Origin: Mycobacterium innocens
GTDB lineage: Bacteria > Actinomycetota > Actinomycetes > Mycobacteriales > Mycobacteriaceae
Direction of reading: 5' to 3'
DNA: 48,877 nt
Assembly (NCBI RefSeq): GCF_900566055.1
Contig: NZ_UPHQ01000242.1
Coordinates: 1 to 48,877, forward strand
Position numbers and translations under genes: made by a program. Positions 15,336 to 24,394 of this stretch are shown in pieces. The notes beneath the pieces are model-generated. The model had not been told where the DNA came from. It ran no database searches and was given only the letters and a program-made list of their open reading frames with translations. Every line of letters starts with the position of its first letter. Positions within the stretch are counted from its first letter, which is position 1.

Positions 15336-16547
15336 TCATAACCGCCGGCTGCGCGGGGTCGAAAAGCTGGCGCGAGGTTCGGCCGGCATCGTTATCGGAC
15401 CTACTGTCAATCGTGATGTCGGAGCCGGGCAGCGCCCGAAGGAAGGCGGGGTTGGGCGCCGTTGCGAAGATCTGTCCAGCGCGTAGAGCCCGGCGACGGT
15501 CGCGAGTCCCACGAGAATCAAACCGCCCCACACGGCATCGGCGTTCACCCGGTGCACCGCGCTCCACAGCGAGCCGACGCCCAGGTTTCCCAGCAGGATG
15601 CCGACTCCCACGATGGTGCTGTAGAACCCGTAGTGAGTCGCCACCAACCGGTCGCCCGACAATGCCACCACGGTCCGCATTTCCAACGGAAACAACGCCG
15701 CCGAGGCAATCGCAAGCAGACTCGCCGACAGCAACAATGCCGTGACTGCTGCGACGGTCCCGAACCGTTCGACGTCCGGGACCACCGCGAGCGGTACGAA
15801 CGACGCACCCAGGATGGTGGCCCCGACAACCAGGCTGCGGCCGGCGCTCCAGCGTGCGGCGAACCATCGGGTAATGCGCAGCTGCCCGGCGACCGCGACC
15901 ACGCCCGATACCGCGAACATTGCTGCCACCAACAGAGATTGGTTGCGCGGCACCAGCACCGATGCTTGCATGGGCAGCGCCGGGTAGATCTGGAACGACA
16001 GCAGATAGGCGCTGGTCATGGCCGCGGCGAAGCACCAGAACGCGCGGTTGCGGGCAACTGTCCGCCAGCCCTGCCGGATTGAGGTCTTCTCGTATTCGGG
16101 GTCGGCCGACGGCCGCGGCAGCGCCAGCAGCTGGGCCACGGTCAGCGCGGCGAACGCTGCCGCGGCGCCCAGCACGGTCATCCGGAAGTCCAATGCCAGC
16201 AATGCCAATCCCACCAGCGGGCCGAGCAGGATGCCCGCCTGATAGAAGATGTTGCACATCGCAAAGGCTTCGATCTTCCGGTCGCCGGAGTCGACGGCGA
16301 GGTAGGCGCGCACCGCCGGGTTGAACAGTGCCCCAGCGAAACCGGTTGCACCCGAGGCGATCAGCACGGTGGGCAAGGACTGCGCGAACACCAGCATGGC
16401 GAACCCGCCGGTACGGATCAGACAGCTGGCCACGATCAGCGGTTTATAGCCGAACCGGTCCGCCAGTGTGCCGCCCACGAAGAACATGCCCTGCTGGGAG
16501 AAGTTGCGCACCCCCATCACCAGGGCCTGACACTGACCGGTCAGCAA
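15336..16547 (-). pseudogene. MFS transporter truncated at the 5' end, 3' end altered
   Basis: The frame gives 403 residues. Some 359 of them are MFS transporter (motif A-like GGTLADRFGYKPL, then many membrane helices ending VAGLYALDR). It lacks the first membrane helix: the frame begins inside the loop normally before VRNFSQQGMF. The last 44 residues after ALDR are Ser/Pro/Arg-rich and look like a new frame. In M. tuberculosis, as I recall, lpqS is followed by cysK2 and then an MFS gene (Rv0849). Here the truncated MFS frame overlaps the end of lpqS by 7 bases, consistent with one deletion removing cysK2 and the MFS 5' end. Probably non-functional. Confidence 0.7.
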
Positions 16548-16948
16548 CGAGACAGGCAGAACCGAGTCAACAAGTCTTGACCGGTGCGCACATCAACCGG
16601 GAGGGTCGGCGGTCCGCGCCCGGCGACCACCACGGCAGCGGTGAGTACGCCCGCGATGCCGCTGGCGACCACCACCACGGCAGCTTCGAACGCCGGCGTG
16701 TGCGATCGCGGTATCACCGCGCTGGCCTGCAGCGGAGGGCACGGCGACGCCGAGTCGTCGGTGAGATGTGCGTGACCGATGTTCACCGCGAATTCACTGC
16801 CCACAGCCGTCGACAGCGGGTGGCTCAGATGCGCCGGTTGACGATCCAACTGCGGCAGCCAACATTGAGCGGCTACCGCGGCGACGACCACGACCAGGAC
16901 GATTGCGATCCGCGCGGACCGCGTCCACACCGCCTGCCGAAGGTTCAC
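16541..16948 (-). CDS. lpqS: LpqS-like copper-responsive membrane/lipoprotein
   Basis: 135 residues from a GTG at 16948. It has an N-terminal membrane segment ending AVAAQCWL, which resembles a weak lipobox with Cys29; a His/Cys-containing middle (GHAHLTDD, SPCPP); a second membrane helix (about 92-112); and a Cys-rich tail (RFCLSRC). It is divergent from the multicopper oxidase gene mmcO, as in M. tuberculosis (Rv0847/Rv0846c), where lpqS is induced by copper through RicR. A -10-like TATAGT lies 7 bases before the GTG and abuts the RicR box, so a leaderless, RicR-repressed transcript is likely. Exact function unknown; a role in copper handling is inferred. Confidence 0.82.
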   Translation of the reverse strand: MNLRQAVWTRSARIAIVLVVVVAAVAAQCWLPQLDRQPAHLSHPLSTAVGSEFAVNIGHAHLTDDSASPCPPLQASAVIPRSHTPAFEAAVVVVASGIAGVLTAAVVVAGRGPPTLPVDVRTGQDLLTRFCLSRC

Positions 16949-16961
16949 GTCGGCGACTATA

Positions 16962-16976
16962 TACCCCCAGCGGGTA
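16962..16976. promoter_or_regulatory. RicR box between lpqS and mmcO
   Basis: TACCCCCAGCGGGTA matches the known RicR consensus TACCC-N5-GGGTA exactly. RicR represses copper-resistance genes and releases DNA when it binds Cu(I). One box lies in the shared promoter region of lpqS (minus) and mmcO (plus), so both are probably copper-induced. RicR itself is not in the window. Confidence 0.88.
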
Positions 16977-17070
16977 TCACCTAAGGTGCGGCATTGCGGC
17001 TTGCGCGGCGGTCGATGTCCTAGCAGGGTAGTAGCGCGGGCCCGAATTAACGCCAGACGAGGAGCTGTCC

Positions 17071-18687
17071 ATGCCGGTACTGCCAACGAGCGGTCATCCC
17101 CTGGGCGGAGTACAGCTCAGCAGGCGCGGCTTTATCGGCGCCGGAATCGCCAGTGGGTTCGCGCTGGCCGGTTGCGGCCACCCACAGACACACTCGGCAG
17201 GCGAGGCGGCCATGGCTGCCGCAATCGACGCGGCCGAGCGGGCCCGGCCGCACAGCGGTCGAACCGTTACCGCCAGCCTGGTCCCTCAGCAGGTGGAGAT
17301 CGACCTCGGTGGGCCGATCGCCCGTACGCTGGCCTACGGCAACACGGTCCCGGGACCGCTGATCCGGGCCGCCGTCGGCGATGAGATTGTCGTCGCGGTG
17401 ACGAATCGGCTCGACCGCCCGACGTCGTTGCACTGGCACGGCATCGCGCTGCGCAACGACATGGACGGCGTCGTGCCCGCCGCCCCGAACATCGAGGCCG
17501 GCCACGACTTCACCTACCGATTCTCCGCCCCTGATCCGGGCACCTACTGGGCTCATCCGCACGTCGGCCTCGAAGAGGACATGGGGCTCTATCTGCCGGT
17601 CATCATTGACGATCCGACCGAACCGGGACGCTACGACGCGGAATGGATTGTCGTGCTTGACGATTGGACCGACGGCGTCGGCAAGAGTCCGCAACAGATT
17701 TACGACGCCCTGGTGGACCCGAACAAGCCCACCGCAATGCCCATGCCCACCCCGCCGACCCAGCCGACCCCGCCAACCACGACAAGTACGACGAGCACGA
17801 CAAGTACGACGAGCACGACCGAGACGCCGCCGCCATCCCCGATGCCCGGTATGCCGGGCGGCGACGTGGCCAGCAGCGAGCTGCTCGGCGGCGACGCGGG
17901 CGACGTCGCCTACCCCTACTATCTGATCAACGGCCGGATCCCCGCGGCCCCCACGACCTTCAATGCGAAGCCGGGCCAGCGAATCCGAATCCGGATCATC
18001 AATGCCGCTGCCGATACGGCATTCCGCGTCGCGCTGGCCGGACATTCGATGACGGTCACCCACACCGACGGTTACCCGGTGCTTGCGACACCGGTCAACG
18101 CGCTGCTGATCGGCATGGGTGAACGTTACGACGTCATCGTGAGGGCGGCATCCGGTGTCTTCCCGCTCGTCGCACTCGCCGAAGGCAAGAACGCCGTGGC
18201 ACGCTCGCTGCTGTCCACCGGTGCGGGCAGCGCGCCCGATCCGCAGTTCCAGCCGGCGGAACTCACCAAGAGGGTGGGCACCATCGAGATGTTCACCGCC
18301 ACAACGTCGGCCAATCTGGGCCGGGCCGAACCCGGCCTCGAACTTCCTGTCGTGTTGGGCGGCACCATGGCGAAATACGACTGGACGATCAACGGTGAGC
18401 CCTACAGCAGGACCAAGCCGCTGCAGGTACACCAGGGCCAGCGCCAACTTCTGGTGTTCGACAACACCACCATGATGTGGCACCCCATGCACCTGCACGG
18501 CCACACCTATCAGATCGTCAAAGCCGACGGTTCCCTCGGCGCCCGTAAGGACACCGTGATCGTCCTGCCCAAGCAGAAGGTCCAGGCAGTGCTCGTCGCC
18601 GATAATCCGGGTACGTGGGTGATGCACTGCCACAACATGTATCACCTGGCGGCCGGTATGATGACGCGCCTGGATTACGTCTTCTGA
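17071..18687 (+). CDS. mmcO: Multicopper oxidase MmcO (Tat-exported lipoprotein)
   Basis: 538 residues. A twin-arginine signal (SRRGFIGAG, 17-25) is followed by a lipobox ALAGC with Cys35, so the protein is exported folded and lipid-anchored. The copper ligands are all present: HWHG (121-124), HPH (162-164), HPMHLHGH (471-478), and HCHNMYH with the axial Met (519-530). The family oxidises toxic Cu(I) at the cell surface. Residues 221-263 form a Pro/Thr/Ser and Met-rich insert (MPMPTPP, Thr-Ser repeats, SPMPGMPGG) that may bind copper or act as a flexible linker. An ATG at 17071 follows a GAGGAGC ribosome site. A RicR box lies 95 bases upstream. The 3' end overlaps the convergent hydrolase gene by 13 bases. 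Confidence 0.95.
   Translation: MPVLPTSGHPLGGVQLSRRGFIGAGIASGFALAGCGHPQTHSAGEAAMAAAIDAAERARPHSGRTVTASLVPQQVEIDLGGPIARTLAYGNTVPGPLIRAAVGDEIVVAVTNRLDRPTSLHWHGIALRNDMDGVVPAAPNIEAGHDFTYRFSAPDPGTYWAHPHVGLEEDMGLYLPVIIDDPTEPGRYDAEWIVVLDDWTDGVGKSPQQIYDALVDPNKPTAMPMPTPPTQPTPPTTTSTTSTTSTTSTTETPPPSPMPGMPGGDVASSELLGGDAGDVAYPYYLINGRIPAAPTTFNAKPGQRIRIRIINAAADTAFRVALAGHSMTVTHTDGYPVLATPVNALLIGMGERYDVIVRAASGVFPLVALAEGKNAVARSLLSTGAGSAPDPQFQPAELTKRVGTIEMFTATTSANLGRAEPGLELPVVLGGTMAKYDWTINGEPYSRTKPLQVHQGQRQLLVFDNTTMMWHPMHLHGHTYQIVKADGSLGARKDTVIVLPKQKVQAVLVADNPGTWVMHCHNMYHLAAGMMTRLDYVF
17779..17814. repeat. 18-bp tandem repeat inside mmcO
   Basis: Two perfect copies of ACGACAAGTACGACGAGC encode Thr-Thr-Ser units in the Thr/Pro-rich linker of MmcO. 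The in-frame unit length means copy number could vary without breaking the gene. Confidence 0.85.
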
Positions 18688-19526
18688 CGGCTGAAGAAGT
18701 CCAGCAGGAGTTCGTCGACGGCCGAGGATTGCTCGATTTGCGGACAGTGGCCCGCGTCGTCGATCACCACCGCGCGTCCATCCCTGACCTGCTTGGCGAG
18801 CTGCGCGGCCCACCCGGCGGGCAGGAGCTTGTCGTTACGCCCCTCGACCACGAGCGTCGGCACGGTGATGCGCTGATAGCGGCGCGCACTCGACGATTCC
18901 GAGGCCGGTTCCGAGGCCGGCTCAGATTCCGGCTCAGCGCCGGGGCGGCGAAAACGCGCTGCCGCCACGGCTTCCCACGCTCCCGGAGCGATGCTCGACT
19001 GGTAGCGGCGCCGCACGTAGTCCTCGTCGGCCGGATAGCGCGCGTCGTGGAACAGTGCCTCGACGATACGGCGCATCCCCGCAAAGGTGGCGTCGTAGCG
19101 CTGCAGCGCGTCGAAGTGCCGATTCTGCTGAATCTCTCCCCCGCCGCAGATGATCGCCATGGTGCGGATCGGCAGCCGGGATACATTCGAGGTGGCATCG
19201 GTCAGCAGCATGATGGCGCCCATGGAATTGCCGGCGAAATGCGCGGAGTCGACGCCGACAACGTCGCAGAACCGTGCCACATGCCGGATGCGCATCCCGC
19301 GGCCGTCGACGAAGTCTACGACCTTGGCCGACTGTCCGAACCCGAGGAGATCGGGCGCCAGCACCCGGTAGCGCGCAGCCAGCGCGGCGATGTTGTGCTC
19401 CCAGCCCAATTCGGCGCTGGCCCCGAATTCGCCGCCGTGCAGCAGCACCACCGGGTCACCCGCGCCCGACTCCAGATAACTGGTGACCAGACCGTCGACC
19501 ACGGCGGTGCGGCGGTGTATCGGCAT
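18675..19526 (-). CDS. Alpha/beta-fold hydrolase, last gene of the meta-cleavage operon
   Basis: 283 residues from the ATG at 19526 (or one codon earlier at a GTG). The oxyanion segment is LLHGGEF, the nucleophile Ser sits in GNSMGA, the acid Asp in EGRNDKLLP and the His in DDAGHCPQ. The lid carries a Glu/Pro/Ser-rich insert (GAEPESEPASEPASESSS) encoded by imperfect 12-bp repeats near 18898-18945. The start overlaps the stop of the cyclase gene by one base (TGATG). It may hydrolyse a meta-cleavage product or an ester in the pathway; it is distinct from the MhpC-like enzyme at the head of the operon. Confidence 0.9.
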   Translation of the reverse strand: MPIHRRTAVVDGLVTSYLESGAGDPVVLLHGGEFGASAELGWEHNIAALAARYRVLAPDLLGFGQSAKVVDFVDGRGMRIRHVARFCDVVGVDSAHFAGNSMGAIMLLTDATSNVSRLPIRTMAIICGGGEIQQNRHFDALQRYDATFAGMRRIVEALFHDARYPADEDYVRRRYQSSIAPGAWEAVAAARFRRPGAEPESEPASEPASESSSARRYQRITVPTLVVEGRNDKLLPAGWAAQLAKQVRDGRAVVIDDAGHCPQIEQSSAVDELLLDFFSRQKT

Positions 19527-20515
19527 CACTTGATCGCGATGGGATTCACCGGCGATCCCACCGCACCAATGAATCTCAGCGGCGGCGCGATCAGCTGAAA
19601 CTCGTAGACGCCGTCGCTGGCGCAGTCGGCCGCCAGGGCCGTGAGATCCCAGTATTCGCCCAGCATCAGCCCCATGTCACGCAGGCACAGCAGATGAAAC
19701 GGCAGGAACAGGCCTTCGACTCCCGAGACGGGGTCTTCGACCTGGAGATTGTCGGAGGCCACCGCGGCGATCTCGTGATCGTGCAGCCACTGGGCGCAGC
19801 GCCAGTCCAGCCCGGAGTACCACTCGGTCTTGTTGCCGGTCATCAGAAACCTTGCCCACCAACCGGTTCGGATCAGCACGATGTCTCCGCGGCCGACCGT
19901 GACGCCTTGGGCACGGACGACGTCGTCCAGTTCCTCCGGAGTGATCGGGTTGCCATGCTCGAGAAAGACTTCCGCGCCGCGATGACGCACCAGGTCCAGT
20001 AGCACGCCGCGCGAGGTGATGCCCTTGACGTCGACCTTGTCGATGCCGCAGTGATAGGCCCCCAGACTGGTCACCGATCCGGCCGGGAAGCCGTTGTAGA
20101 GCTGGTCGTCGTAGTAGACGTGCGACAGCGCGTCCCACTGGGTGGCCGCCTGCAACGGCATGATGACCATGTCGTCGTTGAACCGGAACGGATTGTCGAC
20201 CAGGTAGTTGCCCATCTCTTCGGCCGTCGGGTTCTGCGTCCATCCGGGCCCGTACCGACCCAGGGTGTTCGCATCGCCACCGTCCACGGTCATCACGTGT
20301 ATGGGGTTGTGCCGGAACCCGAAAGCGCCCTGCGGGCCGGACGACCCGAAATCCACGCCGAGCGGAAACACCTTCCCGTGCCGGACCAGGCTGGCGGCGT
20401 GCCGGATGGTGTCGGCGGTGATGAAGTTCAACGTCCCGAGTTCGTCCGTGTCACCCCACCGGCCCCAGTTACTGAGATCGCTTGCCACCCGCCTGAATTC
20501 GGTTAGGCTGGCCAT
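19526..20515 (-). CDS. Cyclase family protein (kynurenine formamidase-like fold)
   Basis: 329 residues of the PF04199-type cyclase/formamidase fold. The metal-binding stretch appears as TQWDALSHVYYD, a variant of the HxGTHxDxxxH motif that keeps the Asp and the last His. Members hydrolyse amides or lactones, or dehydrate ring compounds. The ATG at 20515 follows GAAAGGA at a good distance and overlaps the end of the SDR gene by 13 bases; the open frame continues upstream but is out-of-frame SDR. It is an internal gene of the operon headed by the MhpC-like gene. Confidence 0.88.
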   Translation of the reverse strand: MASLTEFRRVASDLSNWGRWGDTDELGTLNFITADTIRHAASLVRHGKVFPLGVDFGSSGPQGAFGFRHNPIHVMTVDGGDANTLGRYGPGWTQNPTAEEMGNYLVDNPFRFNDDMVIMPLQAATQWDALSHVYYDDQLYNGFPAGSVTSLGAYHCGIDKVDVKGITSRGVLLDLVRHRGAEVFLEHGNPITPEELDDVVRAQGVTVGRGDIVLIRTGWWARFLMTGNKTEWYSGLDWRCAQWLHDHEIAAVASDNLQVEDPVSGVEGLFLPFHLLCLRDMGLMLGEYWDLTALAADCASDGVYEFQLIAPPLRFIGAVGSPVNPIAIK

Positions 20516-21330
20516 GGCGCCCGTCCTTTCTCGAGTTCGCCGGCGATTGCGGCGCCCAAGTTTCCGCCGTCCACCCAGACGACCTGACCCGAAATATAAC
20601 TGGCGGCACGGCTGTTCAAGAACAGCAGCACCGCGGCTTGTTCGGCCGGATCGGCCACCCGGCTCAGCGGCTTGGCAATGTCGTCGAGGAATTCCGGCCC
20701 GTAGGCACGCCTCAGCTGGTCGAGGATCGGTGTCTCGGTCACCGCGGGCCCGGAGCAGTTGATCCGGATACTGCGTGCACCGAGGTCGGCCGTGCGTCGC
20801 ATGGTGTAGAGGATGACTGCTTCCTTGGACAATTGGTAGCCGCTGCCCACCGCCTCGGGGTGGCGATGACACCATTCGATGCCTTCTTGCATCGTCGTGG
20901 TATTCAGCAGCGGAGCCACTGCCGACCGATGCTCCCGGTAGGCCGCCGCGGCAAGCGATGACACGCTGACAATCGATGCACCCGCGGCCATCATCGGAAT
21001 CAGCGCCTCGGTGAGATGGCGCAGCCCTAGGAAATTGATGGTGACGACCAGTAGCGGGTCGCCGATCCCCGAGGAGACGCCGGCGACGTTGAACAGCGTG
21101 TCGACGCGTCCGCCGAGAGCCGCGACGGTCCGATCGATGGAATCCGGATCGGCGAGGTCAACCTCGTGAAAGTCGTTGATCTCGTGGCCCGTTCGCTGTT
21201 TGTCCAAGCCGACCACGTGCGCGCCGAGTGCGGTGAGTTGATGTACGACCTGCGCGCCGATACCCGAGGAACATCCGGTCACCACCGCACGGCGGCCGTC
21301 GTAGCGCCACAGGTCGTCGATTCGGCCCAA
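20503..21330 (-). CDS. Short-chain dehydrogenase/reductase in the meta-cleavage operon
   Basis: 275 residues (MGRIDDLWRYDGRRAVVTG). TGCSSGIG marks the cofactor site, VSVSS and SGYQLSKEA supply Ser, Tyr and Lys, and YISGQVVWVDGG closes the fold. A roughly 20-residue insertion sits between the catalytic Ser and Tyr (HRSAVAPLLNTTTMQEGIEW), which is seen in 3-alpha-hydroxysteroid dehydrogenase-like SDRs. The start is a TTG at 21330; an in-frame stop two codons upstream excludes longer versions. It lies 20 bases after the luciferase-like gene. Confidence 0.87.
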   Translation of the reverse strand: MGRIDDLWRYDGRRAVVTGCSSGIGAQVVHQLTALGAHVVGLDKQRTGHEINDFHEVDLADPDSIDRTVAALGGRVDTLFNVAGVSSGIGDPLLVVTINFLGLRHLTEALIPMMAAGASIVSVSSLAAAAYREHRSAVAPLLNTTTMQEGIEWCHRHPEAVGSGYQLSKEAVILYTMRRTADLGARSIRINCSGPAVTETPILDQLRRAYGPEFLDDIAKPLSRVADPAEQAAVLLFLNSRAASYISGQVVWVDGGNLGAAIAGELEKGRAPWPA

Positions 21331-21350
21331 CGCCTAGCCAACTTCCGGTG

Positions 21351-22661
21351 TCATTGACGCTGCTCCTTTGCGCGGCGCGCCGCCATGACGCGGCCCTCGT
21401 TGATCTCCGCCATGGCTTCGGGGATCTCGCTGGCCGTGAACTTACCGCCGCGTCCGGTGGGCAGGCCGCCGAATGAGTAGTTTTCGTCGAACGCGGGTGC
21501 GCCAAAGGGTCGTGTTTCCGGCCGGCGTGCCTCGATTCGCTCGATGACGGGAGCGAGCCTGGCGGCCTTGTCGGCGACCGCCTTGGCGTCGCGCTCGATG
21601 AATTCCGGCAGCACTTCGGCGCCCATGATTTCGATGGACTCCATGGTGCCCTCGTGACTTCGCGGGTTGAGCAGCAGGATGATCTCGTCCACGCCGCTCT
21701 CCTCGTAGCCGCGCAGGAACTCGCGCACGGTGGCCGGCGAGCCGATGGCGCCGCGTCCCGGCCCATAGGCCAGCGCCGGATCCTTCTGCACCTCTTCGAG
21801 ATACCGGGTCCACACACCCGTGCGCCCGGGAGTGTGCACACCGGTCATGTAGTAGTGCATGATGCCGAACGAGAAGAAGCCGCCGCCCTGCCCGAGGCGC
21901 CGCAGCGCCTCGTCGTCTGTCCGCGCCACCATCATCGACAGGTCACCGCCGATGGCCAGGATGTTCGGGTTGATCCGTGGGGTCACCGGGACGCCGTTCT
22001 CCTCGAATTCCTTGTAATAGCCGTTCACCCGCTCGGTCAGTGGGCCGGGACCGGTGTAGGCGAAACTCAGTGCGCCGATGCACTTCTGGGCGGCCATCTG
22101 GACGGTGGCGGGCCGGGTGCAGGCGACCCAGACCGGCGGGTGCGGCTTTTGCATCGGCTTGGGAATGACGTTGCGGGCCGGCATCTGGATGTGCTCGCCC
22201 TGGAAACCGGAGAACGGTTCCTCGATCATGCAGCGAATCGCGACTTCCAGCGCCTCCTCCCATTGTGCCCGCTTGTCGGCGGGATCGATGTTGAATCCCC
22301 CCAGTTCGCCGACCGAGGATGATTCTCCGGTGCCGAACTCGACCCGCCCGTTGGACAGCAGGTCCAGGGTGGCAATGCGTTCGGCCACCCGGGCGGGGTG
22401 GTTGACTGCGGGCGGCAGGTGCATGATGCCGAATCCCAATCGGATGTTCTTGGTCCGCTGGCTGGCCGCGGCCAGAAGTATTTCAGGTGCGGTGGAATGA
22501 CAGTATTCCTCGAGGAAGTGGTGCTCGGTGAGCCAGACGGTGGAAAAGCCGGCCTTGTCGGCGGCCTCGACCTCGTCGAGGCAATCCTGCAGCAGGATGC
22601 GTTCGTCGTCGGCGGTCCAGGGACGTGGCAGGGCGAATTCGTAGAACAACGAGATTTTCAT
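21351..22661 (-). CDS. Luciferase-like flavin-dependent monooxygenase (LLM class)
   Basis: 436 residues, a bacterial-luciferase TIM barrel. The N-terminal strand MKISLFYEF, the TEHHF loop, and the RTKNIRLGFGIMHLPP and GRVEFGTGESSS segments are typical. It uses reduced flavin (FMN or F420, not decidable here) to oxygenate or oxidise a substrate. A perfect AGGAGGT (22666-22672) precedes the ATG by four bases and overlaps the end of the upstream flavoprotein gene, so this gene may be strongly translated. The C-terminal 80 or so residues extend beyond the barrel (GLPTGRGGKF onward). Confidence 0.9.
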   Translation of the reverse strand: MKISLFYEFALPRPWTADDERILLQDCLDEVEAADKAGFSTVWLTEHHFLEEYCHSTAPEILLAAASQRTKNIRLGFGIMHLPPAVNHPARVAERIATLDLLSNGRVEFGTGESSSVGELGGFNIDPADKRAQWEEALEVAIRCMIEEPFSGFQGEHIQMPARNVIPKPMQKPHPPVWVACTRPATVQMAAQKCIGALSFAYTGPGPLTERVNGYYKEFEENGVPVTPRINPNILAIGGDLSMMVARTDDEALRRLGQGGGFFSFGIMHYYMTGVHTPGRTGVWTRYLEEVQKDPALAYGPGRGAIGSPATVREFLRGYEESGVDEIILLLNPRSHEGTMESIEIMGAEVLPEFIERDAKAVADKAARLAPVIERIEARRPETRPFGAPAFDENYSFGGLPTGRGGKFTASEIPEAMAEINEGRVMAARRAKEQRQ

Positions 22662-22663
22662 GC

Positions 22664-24394
22664 TTACCTCCTATGAGCATTACGTGCCTGTGCCGCTACG
22701 TGTTTCGCTGCGACATAGCCAAAGGTCATGGCGGGTCCGATGGTCGCCCCGGCACCGGCGTAGCTGCGGCCCATCACCGGCGCGGAGGTGTTGCCCACCG
22801 CGTAGAGTCCACGCACCACGGTGTCGTCGCAGCGCAGCACCCGTGCGTGTTCATCGGTGCGCAGGCCTCCCGACGTGCCGAGGTCACCGAGAACGATGCG
22901 GAACGCATAGTAGGGCGGATCGCCCAGCGGGTACAGGTTGGGGTTGGGCAGCGTGGGGTCGCCGTAGTAGTTGTCGTAGGCGCTGTCGCCGCGGTGAAAG
23001 TCGTCGTCGTGGCCGTTGCGGGCGAGTTCGTTGAAACGCGTTGCCGTTTGCCGGAGTTGGGTGCCCGGGACGCCGACCTTGCCTGCCAGCTCCTCCCATG
23101 TCCGCGCCGCTTTGACGACGCCGGTCTGCAGCCAGGCCGCGGGGACCGTCCGCCCGGTGGGTACCGGCGCTCCGGGAATCTTCGGTATCGGCAGATGCCC
23201 GGCGATGACGTAGCGGTTCCAGGACCGGTGATCGGTGATGAGCCAGCAGGGGATGTGGGTGACTCCGGACTTCTGGCCCTCGATCATGGCGTGACCGAAG
23301 TCCATATAGGGCGCGGCCTCGTTGATGAAGCGCTTACCGTCGCCGTTGACGATGAACTGGGACGGCATCATCCGCTCATTGAGCATGAATTGCATTCGGC
23401 CGTCCGGCCATTGCATGGCCGGAAACCACCAGGCCTCGTCGAGCAGGTCGGTGGCCGCACCCAGCCGCTGGCCGGCACGGATCCCGTCACCGGTGGCCGC
23501 GGGATTGCCGAAGCTCCAGTCCCGGTCCACGATCGGCTGGTGTTCCTTGCGCCAGGCCAGGTCGTGGTCGAAACCTCCGCAAGCCAGGATCACCGCGTGC
23601 CGCGCGCCGATCCGCGCCGGTACGCCGGCTCTGTCCACCAGCGCACCGATCGCCGATCCGTCGGTGTCGGTGAGCAATTCGGTCATGGGCGAGTCCAGCC
23701 ACAGCGCAATGTCGCGCTCCTTCATCGCCAGTCGCAGCCGCGCTGCCAGTGACTGGCCGATCGCCGCGATCCGCTCACCGAGCACCCTGGCCCTGACCAT
23801 TCGGGCCAGCAGCTTCAGCAGCACCGCCTTTCCGCTCCAAGACTGGCGGATCCGGTAGAACGAACGCAATTCGTTTGGTCCCAGCCAGATTCCCTTGGGC
23901 GCCAGCGACAGCGGTGCGAGTAGCTTCTCCTCATCGGCGCCCAACGAACGCAGGTCGATCGGTGGCACGTTGATGGTGCTGCCCAGTTCGGAGCCGCCGG
24001 GTATGTCCGGGTAGTAGTCGGCGTAGCCGGGCTTCCAGACGAACTCCAGCCACGTCGAGAGCCCTTCCAGGAACTGCAGCATCTGCGGGGCCGACTCGAC
24101 GTATTGGCGTATCCGCGCCGCACTGACCAGGCCGTCGGTGACCCGGCGCAGGTACTCGATCACATCAGCGGGTGCCGGGGCGTAGCCCGCTCGGCGCTGC
24201 GCCGGCGCGCCGGGTACCCAGATACCGCCACCGGACAAGGCGGTGGAACCGCCGAAGTGGCCGGACTTTTCCACCACCAGCGTCTGTAGGCCGGCGGCAT
24301 CGGCGGTCAGTGCGGCCGTCATACCGCCCGCGCCGGACCCCACCACGAGCACGTCGACGACGTGGTCGAAGGCTTCGCTGCCGGTATAGGTCAT
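22664..24394 (-). CDS. FAD-dependent dehydrogenase of the 3-ketosteroid Delta1-dehydrogenase/fumarate reductase type
   Basis: 576 residues. The FAD-binding [11 protein letters not shown] lies near the N-terminus, followed by [13 protein letters not shown], typical of KstD-like flavoproteins, and by the C-terminal FAD signature [18 protein letters not shown]. These enzymes introduce a double bond next to a ketone. The ATG overlaps the stop of the MhpB-like gene (ATGA). A second such gene, encoded across the divergent promoter at 28614-30230, is a distant relative. KstD-like enzymes beside meta-cleavage enzymes suggest an alicyclic ring that is aromatised and then cleaved; that is inference. 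Confidence 0.9.
   Translation of the reverse strand: MTYTGSEAFDHVVDVLVVGSGAGGMTAALTADAAGLQTLVVEKSGHFGGSTALSGGGIWVPGAPAQRRAGYAPAPADVIEYLRRVTDGLVSAARIRQYVESAPQMLQFLEGLSTWLEFVWKPGYADYYPDIPGGSELGSTINVPPIDLRSLGADEEKLLAPLSLAPKGIWLGPNELRSFYRIRQSWSGKAVLLKLLARMVRARVLGERIAAIGQSLAARLRLAMKERDIALWLDSPMTELLTDTDGSAIGALVDRAGVPARIGARHAVILACGGFDHDLAWRKEHQPIVDRDWSFGNPAATGDGIRAGQRLGAATDLLDEAWWFPAMQWPDGRMQFMLNERMMPSQFIVNGDGKRFINEAAPYMDFGHAMIEGQKSGVTHIPCWLITDHRSWNRYVIAGHLPIPKIPGAPVPTGRTVPAAWLQTGVVKAARTWEELAGKVGVPGTQLRQTATRFNELARNGHDDDFHRGDSAYDNYYGDPTLPNPNLYPLGDPPYYAFRIVLGDLGTSGGLRTDEHARVLRCDDTVVRGLYAVGNTSAPVMGRSYAGAGATIGPAMTFGYVAAKHVAAQARNAHRR

Noticed and set aside
14887..16257. A 456-codon minus-strand open frame
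   Set aside because: Most of it overlaps the MFS gene in another frame. Only its last 110 codons have meaning, as the PPE-SVP C-terminus, and these are annotated as a pseudogene.
16541..17086. LpqS with a 46-residue N-terminal extension
   Set aside because: The extension would cover the RicR box and mmcO leader; the GTG at 16948 next to a TATAGT box is the sensible start.
17047..18813. A 588-codon open frame antisense to mmcO
   Set aside because: It is Arg/Gly/His-rich shadow coding opposite a clear multicopper oxidase and has no domain of its own.
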